Shown: positions 26,569 through 35,172, counted from the first letter of the stretch. The stretch: DNA of 64,000 bases from Clostridium neonatale (GCF_001458595.1 NZ_LN890328.1:148797-212796), one strand, 5' to 3'. Made by a program: numbers and translations. The notes: generated from the letters alone by a model not told the origin.

Positions 26569-26632
26569 AATTCTAAAATTCTAAAATTCTAAAATTCTTG
26601 AGAATTTTAGAATTTAGGAATTTTAGAATTTA
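26569..26632. terminator. repeat-built terminator hairpin
   Basis: An 8-base unit AATTCTAA is repeated almost four times (26569-26598) and the complementary unit recurs on the right, so the stem 26584-26598/26601-26615 is 15 bp perfect with a two-base loop and can slip into other registers. It lies between the convergent DMT permease and acetyltransferase genes. Confidence 0.7.
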
Positions 26633-26685
26633 TATTCTTTAATATTGAAATTGTTTAGTTAATATTTCTATAGTATAAAATAATT

Positions 26686-27162
26686 TTAATTATCTTCAAA
26701 GATATATTTCATTGATGTATAATTTGACTTTTCCTCTAAAAATCCTATCTTTTTATATAAAGGATACCCATCTTTAGTAGCTTTTAATTCTACAAAATCA
26801 AGTCTCATTTTTTCAGCATCACTTAATAACATTTCCATAAGATGTTTAGCAATCCCCAGTCTACGGTAATTTTTATCAGTATAAACATTTAAAACTGCTC
26901 CTGTTTTTCCAGTGATAAAATTTGGATTAGCTGGTTTCTCCGCGACTAGTAATAATGCTGTTGCAACGATGCACATATTATCATCTTCAGATAAATAGGC
27001 AAATAAATCATGATTTAAATGTTTTGAAAAATAATCTGGGAGACTTTTTTTGATTTTTTCTTCTGTTATTTCATCTAGAACCCCATAATCATCATTTAGA
27101 TATGCAATTCTCATATTTACTAGAGAATCAATATCAGAATTTGTAGCTCTTCTATAGTTCAT
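26686..27162 (-). CDS. GNAT-family acetyltransferase
   Basis: I place the start at ATG 27162 because AGGTGG lies eight bases upstream; a GTG farther out (27174) is inside that site. The product has 158 residues, a single GNAT domain. The acetyl-CoA loop is in VYTDKNYRRLGIAKHLME, followed by the C-terminal strand KKIGFLEEKSNYTSMKYIF. The substrate is unknown. It is transcribed leftward towards the DMT permease, from which it is separated by the repeat-built hairpin. Confidence 0.85.
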   Translation of the reverse strand: MNYRRATNSDIDSLVNMRIAYLNDDYGVLDEITEEKIKKSLPDYFSKHLNHDLFAYLSEDDNMCIVATALLLVAEKPANPNFITGKTGAVLNVYTDKNYRRLGIAKHLMEMLLSDAEKMRLDFVELKATKDGYPLYKKIGFLEEKSNYTSMKYIFEDN

Positions 27163-27426
27163 TTCTATTACCACCTAACAATATAAAATAGTTAATATAT
27201 GGCACTATTATAAACCAATTATTGTATTTCGGACAGAGAGATATTGTAAAATTTATACAATCAATAGATGATTAATTAGGATATTATTTTACTCTTAATC
27301 AAGGATGTAAAAATAATTATATAACTTAAAATCATATAAGTTATAAATAATATATATTTCAGTTATGAAAATCATTATGATATAGTATTTTTAAAGTTAA
27401 TATGATTTTTTAATGGAGGGATGATT

Positions 27427-28179
27427 ATGAATATTAAATGGAATGCTGAAGGATATACAAAAGACTTTCAATTTGTGCATAAATATGGTGAAGATGTATT
27501 GAATTTAATTGATGCTGAGAAAGGTATGAAGATACTTGACCTTGGATGTGGTAATGGTGCGTTAACAAGAAAAATAGCAGACATGGGAGTAGAAGCAATT
27601 GGTATGGATGCTTCAATGGAGATGTTAAATGTAGCTAAAAGCAATTATCCAGAGTTAACATTTATGCAGGATAACGCTACAAAATTTACTTCGGACGAAC
27701 CTGTGGATTGCATATTTTCTAATGCTGTTTTTCACTGGATTGATGATCAAGATGAATTAGTAAGTAGTATATCTGAATCTTTAAAAGTTAATGGACAATT
27801 GGTATGTGAATTTGGAGGAAAAGGTTGTGCAGAAACCATTCATTCAGCTTTGCAGAAGGCCTTTGAAAAGAGAGGATTAAAATATAAACGTACTTTTTAC
27901 TTTCCAACAATTGGAGAGTATGCACCTATTCTTGAAAAGCATGGATTAAAAGTTTTATATGCTACTTTATTTGATAGAAAGACTGCACTAATTGGGGAAG
28001 ATGGAATGAAGGATTGGATAAAAATGTTTGTTACTTTGCCATTTGAGAGTCTAGATAAAGTATTGACAGAGGAAATTATTGAAGAAGCTGTACAAGAATT
28101 AAAACCAATTTTATATGAAGATGAAACTTGGTATGCAGATTATGTTCGTATTAGAATAAAAGCCCAAAAGATATTCTAA
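27427..28179 (+). CDS. SAM-dependent methyltransferase (Tam-like)
   Basis: I use ATG 27427, seven bases after GGAGG; ATG 27421 is too close to it. The product has 250 residues. Motif I is ILDLGCGNGALTRKIA, and the motif IV-V region is VDCIFSNAVFHWIDDQDEL. These resemble trans-aconitate 2-methyltransferase and related small-molecule enzymes. There is no linked pathway gene, so the substrate is open. It stands alone with a T-tailed hairpin at 28447 downstream. Confidence 0.85.
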   Translation: MNIKWNAEGYTKDFQFVHKYGEDVLNLIDAEKGMKILDLGCGNGALTRKIADMGVEAIGMDASMEMLNVAKSNYPELTFMQDNATKFTSDEPVDCIFSNAVFHWIDDQDELVSSISESLKVNGQLVCEFGGKGCAETIHSALQKAFEKRGLKYKRTFYFPTIGEYAPILEKHGLKVLYATLFDRKTALIGEDGMKDWIKMFVTLPFESLDKVLTEEIIEEAVQELKPILYEDETWYADYVRIRIKAQKIF

Positions 28180-28207
28180 AATGATGCTGTTAACTGGATC
28201 AAAGAAA

Positions 28208-28276
28208 GAAAGTACATTAAATTTTTATTAACAAGCAGGATATAATCGTAATGACAAAACAGCATTTATACAATGA
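28208..28276 (+). pseudogene. possible remnant of a GNAT C-terminus
   Basis: A short frame reads ESTLNFY, a TAA, then QAGYNRNDKTAFIQ and a stop at 28276. The last block resembles the tail of GNAT proteins (FYxxxGYxxxDKTAFIQ). It has an internal stop and no start. Chance similarity is possible given its size. Confidence 0.35.
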
Positions 28277-28446
28277 ATTTAGTTTATATAGAAATATATT
28301 TTTTATGATTTTAAGACGATAGAATAGAAAAGTTTAATTTATCGTTGCCTTTTACTATGAGTGTATTTTTCATCATAGCCTTTAAGGCAGAAGTAGAATA
28401 TTCAATTTGATTTACTTAAGTATATTAATTTGATATAAATGAAGTA

Positions 28447-28476
28447 GCTGTTGCAGTTTTTGCAACAGCATTTTTA
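28447..28476 (+). terminator. terminator hairpin
   Basis: GCTGTTGCA (28447-28455) pairs with TGCAACAGC (28461-28469), followed by ATTTTTATT. It lies 270 bases after the methyltransferase gene; the stretch 28180-28609 otherwise holds only the small GNAT remnant. Confidence 0.75.
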
Positions 28477-28609
28477 TTAATTATTTAGTATAAACTGCCT
28501 TAATTTTTTGACTATTAGTTAAAAAAATAAAGTCTAATAGATGTATATATGGTAAAATATAATTAACATGTTAATAATGGTTAAATTGAAATAATAAGGG
28601 GAGTGGCAT

Positions 28610-30088
28610 ATGAGAAAATATTTTGAATTTGAGTGTAACAATGAGTTATTTGAAAAGTTTAGTGATTTTATTCCTGATATTGAAGAAAAACTCAATAAAA
28701 GTGATACAGAAGATAATATAAAAAATATTGAAAGGTTGATAGAACATAAGCTGCCAGGAGTTTTTGTAGACTTGTATTCTAAATATGATGGCGAAAAATA
28801 TGATGAATATTTAGGATTGATGCTTGGATTTTCTTTAATGAGCACAAATGATATACTAGATACAATTAATAATTTTAAACATATGGATTTTGAACTTATG
28901 TCAATGCAGACAGGATTCATTAAAGATGATACTATAAGCAGTAAAGTACCTTTTGCGTCTGATGGATCAGGAAATTTTATAGCATTTGATATGAATCCAG
29001 ATAAAAATGGAATAATAGGGCAAATAATCACTGTTGATTTAGACAATAATAGATCATATCTTTTAGCAGACAGCTTAGAAGGATTGTATGAGTTTATTTT
29101 TAAAACTCTTAAATGTAAAAAGATGTATATTACTGTTGGCGATAATGGTAAAGCTTATTTTGAATTTGAAAGTGGACATCTATTTAATAAATTAGATGGT
29201 ATTTCAGGTGAAGTTGGAAGAGATTCTAATGAATATATTAAGATGCCTAGGGATTTTTGGAAATCATATTACGTTGATCATTTAAAAGATGATAAGGTAA
29301 GTAAAGAACTTCTGGCAAATGAAAAGAGCCTCTTTATTAAAAATGAAAATCTGTCTTTTAAGCCACTTCAATATATGAATAATTTAAGAGAAGTTGTAAT
29401 ACATAATTGTAATATTACAGATTTTTCTTTTATTTCTAAAGCTTCAGAACTTAGAAAACTATATATTGTAAATTGTAAATTTTCTAAAGATGAATTAAAA
29501 TATTTGTCATCTTTGAGTCATTTGAAAGAACTTAGTTTAAATATAATGGAAATAGAAAGTATAAAATGTTTGACTGATTTAAAGAATCTAAAAGATCTTA
29601 GTTTGCGTAAAATAGATAAACTGAATGTTGAAGAACTATCAAATTTTAAATCATTAGAACATTTAAGTCTTGAAGAATTAAGCATTCCAAATTTTGATTT
29701 CATTAATAATTTAAAATCACTTAAAGAACTCTGTATTGATAAAATTAAAATTAAAGATTTAAGCTTTCTTAAAAATCTAACTATGTTAAATAAATTTATT
29801 ATGAGATATAAGGCAGAAGATGAAAGGAACATTAATTTTATTTCTAACCTTAAAAAAATTAAGGAAGTTCAATATCCAGTTTCAGATATGAGTATTTATA
29901 AAGAATGTCCATGTATTGAAGAAATAGGTGTTGATGCAGAAAATATTTTTAATATTGAAATGTTGAAGGATACAAATATTAGAAGTGTTATGGTTTATAA
30001 TGCTTCTTCAAAAGAAAATGTTGATAATCTTATTTCTAAAATAAAAAGTTATATTGAATTGAACTCTTGGGGATATATGGAGAATTGA
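28610..30088 (+). CDS. SUKH (SMI1/KNR4) domain protein with leucine-rich repeats
   Basis: The product has 492 residues, with no signal or membrane segment. Residues about 35-165 fit a SUKH/SMI1-KNR4 domain (IEHKLPGVFVDLYSKYDGE, then PFASDGSGNFIAFDMNP and LADSLEGLYEFIF). From about 255 to 400 come irregular leucine-rich repeats with unit spacing near 22-24 residues (LREVVIHNCNITDFSF, LKDLSLRKIDKLNVEELS, LKELCIDKIKIKDLSFLKNL). SUKH proteins often act as immunity proteins against secreted toxins. No toxin gene lies beside it; the deaminase-like protein is 25 kb away. The SUKH-LRR fusion could widen binding range. GGGGAG precedes the ATG. Confidence 0.85.
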   Translation: MRKYFEFECNNELFEKFSDFIPDIEEKLNKSDTEDNIKNIERLIEHKLPGVFVDLYSKYDGEKYDEYLGLMLGFSLMSTNDILDTINNFKHMDFELMSMQTGFIKDDTISSKVPFASDGSGNFIAFDMNPDKNGIIGQIITVDLDNNRSYLLADSLEGLYEFIFKTLKCKKMYITVGDNGKAYFEFESGHLFNKLDGISGEVGRDSNEYIKMPRDFWKSYYVDHLKDDKVSKELLANEKSLFIKNENLSFKPLQYMNNLREVVIHNCNITDFSFISKASELRKLYIVNCKFSKDELKYLSSLSHLKELSLNIMEIESIKCLTDLKNLKDLSLRKIDKLNVEELSNFKSLEHLSLEELSIPNFDFINNLKSLKELCIDKIKIKDLSFLKNLTMLNKFIMRYKAEDERNINFISNLKKIKEVQYPVSDMSIYKECPCIEEIGVDAENIFNIEMLKDTNIRSVMVYNASSKENVDNLISKIKSYIELNSWGYMEN

Positions 30089-30105
30089 TATTATTTATAT
30101 AATAA

Positions 30106-30143
30106 AATGGAGATAGCTATTAATTTAGCTGTCTCCATTTTCG
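30106..30143 (+). terminator. terminator after SUKH-LRR gene
   Basis: AATGGAGATAGCT (30106-30118) pairs with AGCTGTCTCCATT (30127-30139) with one G-T pair, followed by TTTC. Confidence 0.75.
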
Positions 30144-30253
30144 AGGTTGATTTGTATTAAGGATATATAAATTATATACAAATACTATTAATTATATTCA
30201 GTTAAAATGATTATATAGGTACAATATTTTTGATTTTTTTCATTTGTATAATC

Positions 30254-30282
30254 TTGACAGAAAAAATCTGTTTTGTTAAAAT
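30254..30282 (+). promoter_or_regulatory. near-consensus sigma-A promoter
   Basis: TTGACA (30254-30259) and TAAAAT (30277-30282) are exactly 17 bases apart, one of the best promoters in the window. No gene starts behind it: a strong terminator follows within about 20 bases of the expected start. Confidence 0.65.
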
Positions 30283-30288
30283 AAATTT

Positions 30289-30344
30289 ACCGAGTGGTAG
30301 AAATGCGTAAATCCAGGTTATTGGATTTACGCATTTTTTATTCT
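30289..30344 (+). ncRNA. very short terminated transcript, possible small RNA
   Basis: Transcription from the promoter above would begin near 30289 and meet a perfect 15-bp hairpin (30301-30315 with 30322-30336) followed by TTTATTCTTT. The product would be 50-60 nt, mostly hairpin. It may be a small RNA, or the attenuated leader of the decayed DUF2798 gene just downstream. Confidence 0.45.
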
Positions 30345-30528
30345 TTAGGAAATTATATTTATGGACAATCTGTGGATAAACTGTTTTGAGAAATATTGGA
30401 ATAAACTAATGTTATTGAACCTAAAGAATAAAAAATAAAATATATGCGCCTGGCCTTTTATTCGGCAAGCTCAGAAAATCCAGAATGCGCTAAAAAAATC
30501 GACGGCTAAAGGATTTCCTTAAATAGGA

Positions 30529-30815
30529 GGTCCATTAGCTAGAAAACTAGCCTTTAAACTTGTAGATTCTAAAAAACACAAGCCAATTGTAATTATATTA
30601 GCAATTTCTGTAATGACAGTTTGTTGCATGTGTCCAATGATGAGTTTAGTAGCAACAATATTGTTTAAAGGAGTTGATATTGAATTTTTTGCAAAATGGA
30701 TTCAAACTGTGGTAATTGATTTTCCAATGGCTTTATGCTGGCAGATTTTCATAGCAGGCCATTAGTTAGATTTATTTTTAGAAAACTTTTTGCAAAGCAG
30801 CTTAAAGAACAATAA
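30529..30815 (+). pseudogene. DUF2798 membrane protein gene, truncated and frameshifted
   Basis: The frame reads GPLARKLAFKLVDSKKHKPI, two hydrophobic segments (IVIILAISVMTVCCMC and WIQTVVIDFPMALCWQIFIAG), then a stop caused by one missing base near 30760. In the next frame it resumes with PLVRFIFRKLFAKQLKEQ to TAA 30815. This is the second half of a two-repeat DUF2798 protein, whose conserved end is FIAGPLVRFIF. The first half is missing, so the gene is dead by both truncation and frameshift. Confidence 0.75.
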
Positions 30816-31448
30816 GTTTGCGCTGCATAATATTATAGAAAAGTACTTTAAAGTGGAATGAAATATATTAAAATAATAGGCTGATGAATAAAATTCAAAT
30901 TTAACAATGGAATTCTATTAATAATATCTGAAAAGAAATATAAGATTTAAATATCGCATTAATTCATAAGTAAAAATGAATTTGCGGTATTTTTTGTGTG
31001 TAATATTAGATTAAAGATAAAATATGAAAAGTAGGAACTAAATAAAAAATATATTTACACAAGCAGAGATTTACCCTATAAATCTCTGCCCAAAAACCTC
31101 ACATAATCTATACCATTGCAAAGTTTATCATAAAATACAATATAAGTAAATAGTTTTTGCGAAATATATAAGTTAATTATAGGAAAATAAAACAAATATA
31201 TAATTTAATATATATATTTATTGATAAATCATAAATTTTTGAATTATGATATGAATTGTTTTGATGATAAATTGATTATATGGTGAAAGAAGATTGAATT
31301 TATAATATGAAAAATATATTCCAAAAGAAATATATTTTTCTTATTTTTAATGAAAAGTAAGTTTCAACTTTTATTAAACTTATTGGCAGATATATTTATA
31401 GGATTATAATGACTTATATAAAGAGTTTTATATAAGGGGGACAAACGA
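30816..31448. other. gene-free stretch with two inverted repeats
   Basis: A T-tailed hairpin lies at 30951-30997 (ATATCGCATT facing TGCGGTATTTTTT), very like the one at 33279-33321. A second inverted repeat, GCAGAGATTTA (31063-31073) with TAAATCTCTGC (31079-31089), lacks a T-run on either side. No coding frame with a ribosome site is present until the HAD gene at 31449. Confidence 0.5.
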
Positions 31449-32303
31449 ATGAGTAAAATAAAAGCAATTGTTATGGATGTTGATGGTACACTTACTAATG
31501 GTAAAAAACAAATTACTGAAAAGACAAAGGAAGTACTTTTAAAAGCGCAATCAAAAGGAATTAAATTAATATTGGCTTCAGGAAGGCCAACAACTGGATT
31601 AATAGGATTCGCAAAAGAGTTAGAAATGGACAAGAATAATGGCCTTCTTGTTTCTTTTAATGGATCCAAGGTTGTTGACTGTGAAACATTTGAAGAGCTA
31701 TTCAATGAACCAATGAGTATTGAAGAAGGAAAAGCAGTACTTGAACATATGAAAAAGTTTGAGGTAAGACCTATGGTTGATAAAGGCGAATATATGCTTG
31801 TTAACAATGTCTTTGATAATAAGATATATGCTAGGAATGGGCAAGAAATAAACATTATTGAATATGAGTCAAGAGGCGGAAATTATAAATTATGTGAAAT
31901 AGATGATCTTGCAGAGTATATTGACTATCCACTAAATAAAATATTAACAGCTGGGCAGCCGGATTATTTAAAGGAGCATTATAGGGAAATGATGGAGCCT
32001 TTTAAAGACAAATTAAGCTGCATGTTTACTGCTGATTTTTATTTTGAGTTTACTGCTAAAGGAATTGATAAGGCAAAAGCTTTAGAGACAGTATTAAAAC
32101 CAATGGGAATAAATGAAGATGAAATAATATCTTTTGGAGATGGCCAAAATGATTTATCTATTATAAAATATGCAGGCATTGGAGTAGCTATGGAAAATGC
32201 TGTTGATGAGCTAAAAGAACAAGCTGATGAAATAACTTTATCCAATGAAGATGATGGAATTGCATATTCATTATTAAAGCATATACCACAGCTCAATTGT
32301 TAA
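31449..32303 (+). CDS. HAD-IIB (Cof-type) phosphatase
   Basis: The product has 284 residues. HAD motif I is MDVDGTLT with nucleophile D10 and D12; motif II lies in LILASGRPTTG; motif III is the lysine in KGIDKAKAL; motif IV is FGDGQNDLSII. The C2B cap between motifs II and III marks the Cof/YbiV group, which dephosphorylates sugar phosphates and related metabolites. An RpiR-type sugar-phosphate regulator follows 40 bases later on the same strand, which points to a sugar phosphate substrate. Confidence 0.92.
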   Translation: MSKIKAIVMDVDGTLTNGKKQITEKTKEVLLKAQSKGIKLILASGRPTTGLIGFAKELEMDKNNGLLVSFNGSKVVDCETFEELFNEPMSIEEGKAVLEHMKKFEVRPMVDKGEYMLVNNVFDNKIYARNGQEINIIEYESRGGNYKLCEIDDLAEYIDYPLNKILTAGQPDYLKEHYREMMEPFKDKLSCMFTADFYFEFTAKGIDKAKALETVLKPMGINEDEIISFGDGQNDLSIIKYAGIGVAMENAVDELKEQADEITLSNEDDGIAYSLLKHIPQLNC

Positions 32304-32322
32304 TATTGTTTTTATAATTTAT

Positions 32323-32351
32323 AATGTTCATGAGGTGATATCATGAACATT
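32323..32351 (+). promoter_or_regulatory. inverted repeat enclosing the rpiR ribosome site
   Basis: AATGTTCATGA (32323-32333) and TCATGAACATT (32341-32351) are a perfect 11-bp inverted repeat. The loop carries the ribosome site (GAGGTG, 32332-32337) and the right arm contains the ATG at 32343. In DNA it could be an operator for the encoded regulator; in RNA the hairpin would hide the start codon. Confidence 0.6.
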
Positions 32352-33203
32352 TTTAGTAAAATGGATGAATTAATTGACTTAACAGATAATGAAAAGACAT
32401 TAGTTGATTTTATAAAAAATAAGCGCTTTGATTTTATAAATTTAGAAATTGAAGATATTTGTAGTCAATGTTTTGTTTCTAAATCAACTATATATCGTTT
32501 GTGTAAGAAGCTAGATTTAAGCGGTATATCACAATTGAAAGTAGCAGTATCAGCAGGATTGAAAGATTATGTAGAAGATGATATTGATTATGATTTCCCA
32601 ATTAAATCTAATCAGACACAATATGAAGTTTTGGACAGCTTAAAAACTATTTATAGCAGTACAGTAAATAGTACATATAATTTAATAGATTTACATGAGC
32701 TTAATGTTATAGTTTCACAATTAAAAAAAGCAAAGTTTATAGATGTTTATACTTCAGCTGGAAATCTATTTTTTGCTGAAAATTTTAAATTTCAAATGGC
32801 TGAAATTGGAGTTAATATAAATGTACCTGAAGAAGAGTATTTGCAGCATTTAACTGCTTCAACAAGTGATGAAACTCATATTGCAATTGTTATATCTTTT
32901 GGTGGAAGAGGGAGATGCACAAGCAGTATTACTGGACTTTTAAAAGAAACAAAAACTCCGATTATTTTAATAACCTCTACAGATGATAATCCTCTTAAGA
33001 AACATGCTAAATATATTTTGTATATGAGTTCTTTTGAAAACCATTTTAATAAGATATCATCTTTTTCAACAAGATTATCACTTTTATATATTTTAGATAT
33101 TATTTACGCATGTTATTTTAAACTTGATTATGATAAAAATTTAAAATATAAGACAGATGCATATAAAAGGATGAGGAAGTTTCCAAAGGATTATGAGTGT
33201 TAA
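32343..33203 (+). CDS. MurR/RpiR-family transcriptional regulator
   Basis: The product has 286 residues. Residues about 1-75 form the RpiR helix-turn-helix (IEDICSQCFVSKSTIYRLCK), and the rest is a SIS domain that binds phosphosugars (FIDVYTSAGNLFFAENFKF, then IAIVISFGGRGRCTSS and TPIILITSTDDNPLKK). It lies 40 bases behind the HAD phosphatase gene and is probably co-transcribed with it. A perfect inverted repeat overlaps its start and suggests self-control. GAGGTG is six bases upstream of the ATG. Confidence 0.9.
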   Translation: MNIFSKMDELIDLTDNEKTLVDFIKNKRFDFINLEIEDICSQCFVSKSTIYRLCKKLDLSGISQLKVAVSAGLKDYVEDDIDYDFPIKSNQTQYEVLDSLKTIYSSTVNSTYNLIDLHELNVIVSQLKKAKFIDVYTSAGNLFFAENFKFQMAEIGVNINVPEEEYLQHLTASTSDETHIAIVISFGGRGRCTSSITGLLKETKTPIILITSTDDNPLKKHAKYILYMSSFENHFNKISSFSTRLSLLYILDIIYACYFKLDYDKNLKYKTDAYKRMRKFPKDYEC

Positions 33204-33278
33204 TTAAACTACAAATTAATAAGATTAGTATAAATTGAAATTAAGTAATACTATTTTAAAGTTAGATTACAGAATTAG

Positions 33279-33321
33279 ATATCGCAATATTCATGAAAAA
33301 ATGAATTTGCGATATTTTTTA
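33279..33321 (+). terminator. terminator after rpiR-type gene
   Basis: ATATCGCAA (33279-33287) plus ATTCAT pairs with ATGAATTTGCGATAT, followed by TTTTTT. The hairpin is closely related to the one at 30951-30997. Confidence 0.75.
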
Positions 33322-33443
33322 TATTTTAAAGTATTCTGATTACATAACAAGAATTTAATAACAGTTATAAAAAAGATTGACATAAAAAGAAAATAAATGT
33401 AAAATGTAAAATGGATTAAATTAAATTAGTAGGGGGAAATTTA

Positions 33444-34109
33444 ATGAAAAACTCAAAAAAACTTATAATGGTACTAGTAAGTATGTTAATGCTAGTAACA
33501 ATGATTGCAGGATGTGGTCAAAAAATCGAACCACCAGAATTAGTAGCAGAGGCATATTATGATTTGATTGTATATGGAGATACTAGTAAATTAGAAACAA
33601 TGGGATTTGCAGCAGATGATGTAAATACTATAAAAGAACAAAGAGAAAGTCAAGTAAAGACAACAATAAAAAATACATTTTCTGTATCAGGGCTAAAAAT
33701 AAGTGATGAGCAGTTAAATAAGGTAATGCAAGCACAGCTTGATGCTATGAAAAAAGTAACTTGTACTGTAGAACCAGTATCAAGTGACAAAGAAACTGCA
33801 GTTGTTACATTAAAAACAAATTATGTAAGTATAGCAGAAGTTGATCAAAAAGCAGCAGAAGATGCTATAGCAGAGGTACAAGCTATGAATTTAACAACTC
33901 AACAAGAGGTATTAGATAAAGCTACTGAACTTTATATAAATAAGTTAATAGAAGCTCTTAATAATATCCAACCATCAACTGAAACTGTTGAGAAAAATGT
34001 AACATTAAAGTTACAAGTATTTGATGTTAGTGGTAAAACTAAAAAAATGTGGTCACCAGAGAATCCTGTTACTTTTGGAAATGATATAGGAACAATGGTA
34101 ACTAAATAG
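33444..34109 (+). CDS. DUF5105 lipoprotein
   Basis: The product has 221 residues. The signal peptide ends in MIAGC with Cys24 as the lipidated residue. The mature domain starts KIEPPELVAEAYYDLIVYGD and is of the DUF5105 type common in clostridia, with a beta-rich end (NVTLKLQVFDVSGKTKKMW). The function is unknown; such proteins sit on the outer membrane face, often in several copies per genome. It has its own ribosome site (GGGGG) and its own terminator. Confidence 0.85.
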   Translation: MKNSKKLIMVLVSMLMLVTMIAGCGQKIEPPELVAEAYYDLIVYGDTSKLETMGFAADDVNTIKEQRESQVKTTIKNTFSVSGLKISDEQLNKVMQAQLDAMKKVTCTVEPVSSDKETAVVTLKTNYVSIAEVDQKAAEDAIAEVQAMNLTTQQEVLDKATELYINKLIEALNNIQPSTETVEKNVTLKLQVFDVSGKTKKMWSPENPVTFGNDIGTMVTK

Positions 34110-34116
34110 AGCTAAG

Positions 34117-34148
34117 GACTAGTATGAATGTTCATACTAGTCTTTTTG
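34117..34148 (+). terminator. terminator after DUF5105 gene
   Basis: GACTAGTATGAA (34117-34128) pairs perfectly with TTCATACTAGTC (34131-34142), followed by TTTTTGG, eight bases after the stop. Confidence 0.85.
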
Positions 34149-34211
34149 GTTCTTTATAGAAAAGAAAATTATATAATCATAAGAATTTCGTACTAGGTAC
34201 TTTTTAATAGT

Positions 34212-34334
34212 ATAGATTATTTTTATATAGGAACTAATACGGCGTGGATGTTAAAATGTATTGAATGCGCTAAAAAGAATGGAATTGATACTCCAAATAC
34301 TGAGATAGCATATCAAACAAATTTCGTGAGATGA
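34212..34334 (+). pseudogene. C-terminal remnant of a flavodoxin-like / FMN reductase protein
   Basis: The frame reads IDYFYIGTNTAWMLKCIECA, then KKNGIDTPNTEIAYQTNFVR, and stops at 34334. This matches the tail of clostridial flavodoxin-family NAD(P)H:FMN oxidoreductases (YYIGTxxNTAWMLKCIE...TNFxR). The upstream 130 or so residues of the domain are missing. It lies in a gap without other genes. Confidence 0.55.
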
Positions 34335-34753
34335 CATAAAGATAAAGTAATTATAATCTAATTTAATAATGAAATAATAAACAAATATTAGATCAATAAT
34401 ATGCTAGAATTGATAATATATAAATATGGCACTATTTATAAAAAAATAGAGTTCCATATTTTTTATTTTATCTAAAGCAATAAAGCATTCATAAGAATTA
34501 AGTCTTATATAACTTAGTTTAATAAAAAATATAATGATTTTGAAATATATAATAGTGGATGTTTTATAGGAAATATGATTGCTTTAAGAAATGGATCTAA
34601 TAGTTTATTTTGAATATAATTTATAATATGTTCAAAAATGGTAAAATGTGATATTATGGATAATATATAAATTTAAATCACAAATTGGAGGATAATTAGT
34701 GATTCCTAATATTAATTATATTATTATGTTTTCTAATTAAGGGGGATATATCA
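34335..34753. other. gene-free gap with a hairpin and a doubtful coding remnant
   Basis: AAATATGG (34432-34439) and CCATATTT (34453-34460) form a T-tailed hairpin. From about 34525 to 34615 a frame reads NKKYNDFEIYNSGCFIGNMI and then stops; it might be another eroded gene end, but there is no start or ribosome site. No promoter stands out ahead of the tautomerase gene. Confidence 0.4.
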
Positions 34754-35158
34754 ATGCCATTTGTAAATGTTAAAGTTATTGAAAACCAAATTACTTTAGA
34801 AAAAAAGAAAGAGTTAGTTGCCGAGTTAACGGATTTAATTGTTAAGGTTATGGGCAGAGAAAGAGAATACACAGTAATAACAATTGATGAACTTAAAGAG
34901 TATCAATGGGCAATAGGCGGAGTTACTTTAGACAAAAGTTCTAATAAAGAAATAGCTGTTTTTGTAAACATAAAAGTATCAAAAGGAACTACAAATCCAG
35001 ATGAAATGAATACAATGATAAAGGCTATAAAAGAATTGATTGTTAGGGTATTAGGAAATAGTGCAATAACTAACTATGTTGTTATTGATGAATTAAATCC
35101 AGATGGATGGGGATTTGATGGAATTTCAATGACTGAAAGAAATAAAATGGAGCAATAA
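34754..35158 (+). CDS. tandem 4-oxalocrotonate tautomerase-like protein
   Basis: The product has 134 residues, about twice the usual 62-65, and consists of two tautomerase repeats. The first starts MPFVNVKVIENQITLEKKKE with the catalytic Pro2; the second (from about residue 69, AVFVNIKVSKGTTNPDEMNT) lacks a proline at the equivalent place, so only one active site per chain is expected. Each repeat ends in a similar block (VITIDELKEYQWAIGG and YVVIDELNPDGWGFDG). The fold acts on enol-keto acids. A TfoX-like gene follows 14 bases later. Confidence 0.85.
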   Translation: MPFVNVKVIENQITLEKKKELVAELTDLIVKVMGREREYTVITIDELKEYQWAIGGVTLDKSSNKEIAVFVNIKVSKGTTNPDEMNTMIKAIKELIVRVLGNSAITNYVVIDELNPDGWGFDGISMTERNKMEQ

Positions 35159-35172
35159 ATGGAGGTAAAACA

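Noticed and set aside
26569..26632. Short tandem repeats as CRISPR or attachment site
   Set aside because: Eight-base units without spacers; they form a single hairpin between convergent genes.
2909..30088. Toxin-immunity pair made of the deaminase-like protein and the SUKH-LRR protein
   Set aside because: They are 25 kb apart with many unrelated genes between; no direct evidence links them.
30440..30520. GC-richer patch as a tRNA or structured RNA
   Set aside because: No cloverleaf, no T-loop motif, and the pairing is weak; one frame reads FYSASSENPECAKKIDG but without support.
31063..31089. Inverted repeat as a terminator
   Set aside because: The stem is perfect, but there is no T-run on either side and no gene ends nearby.
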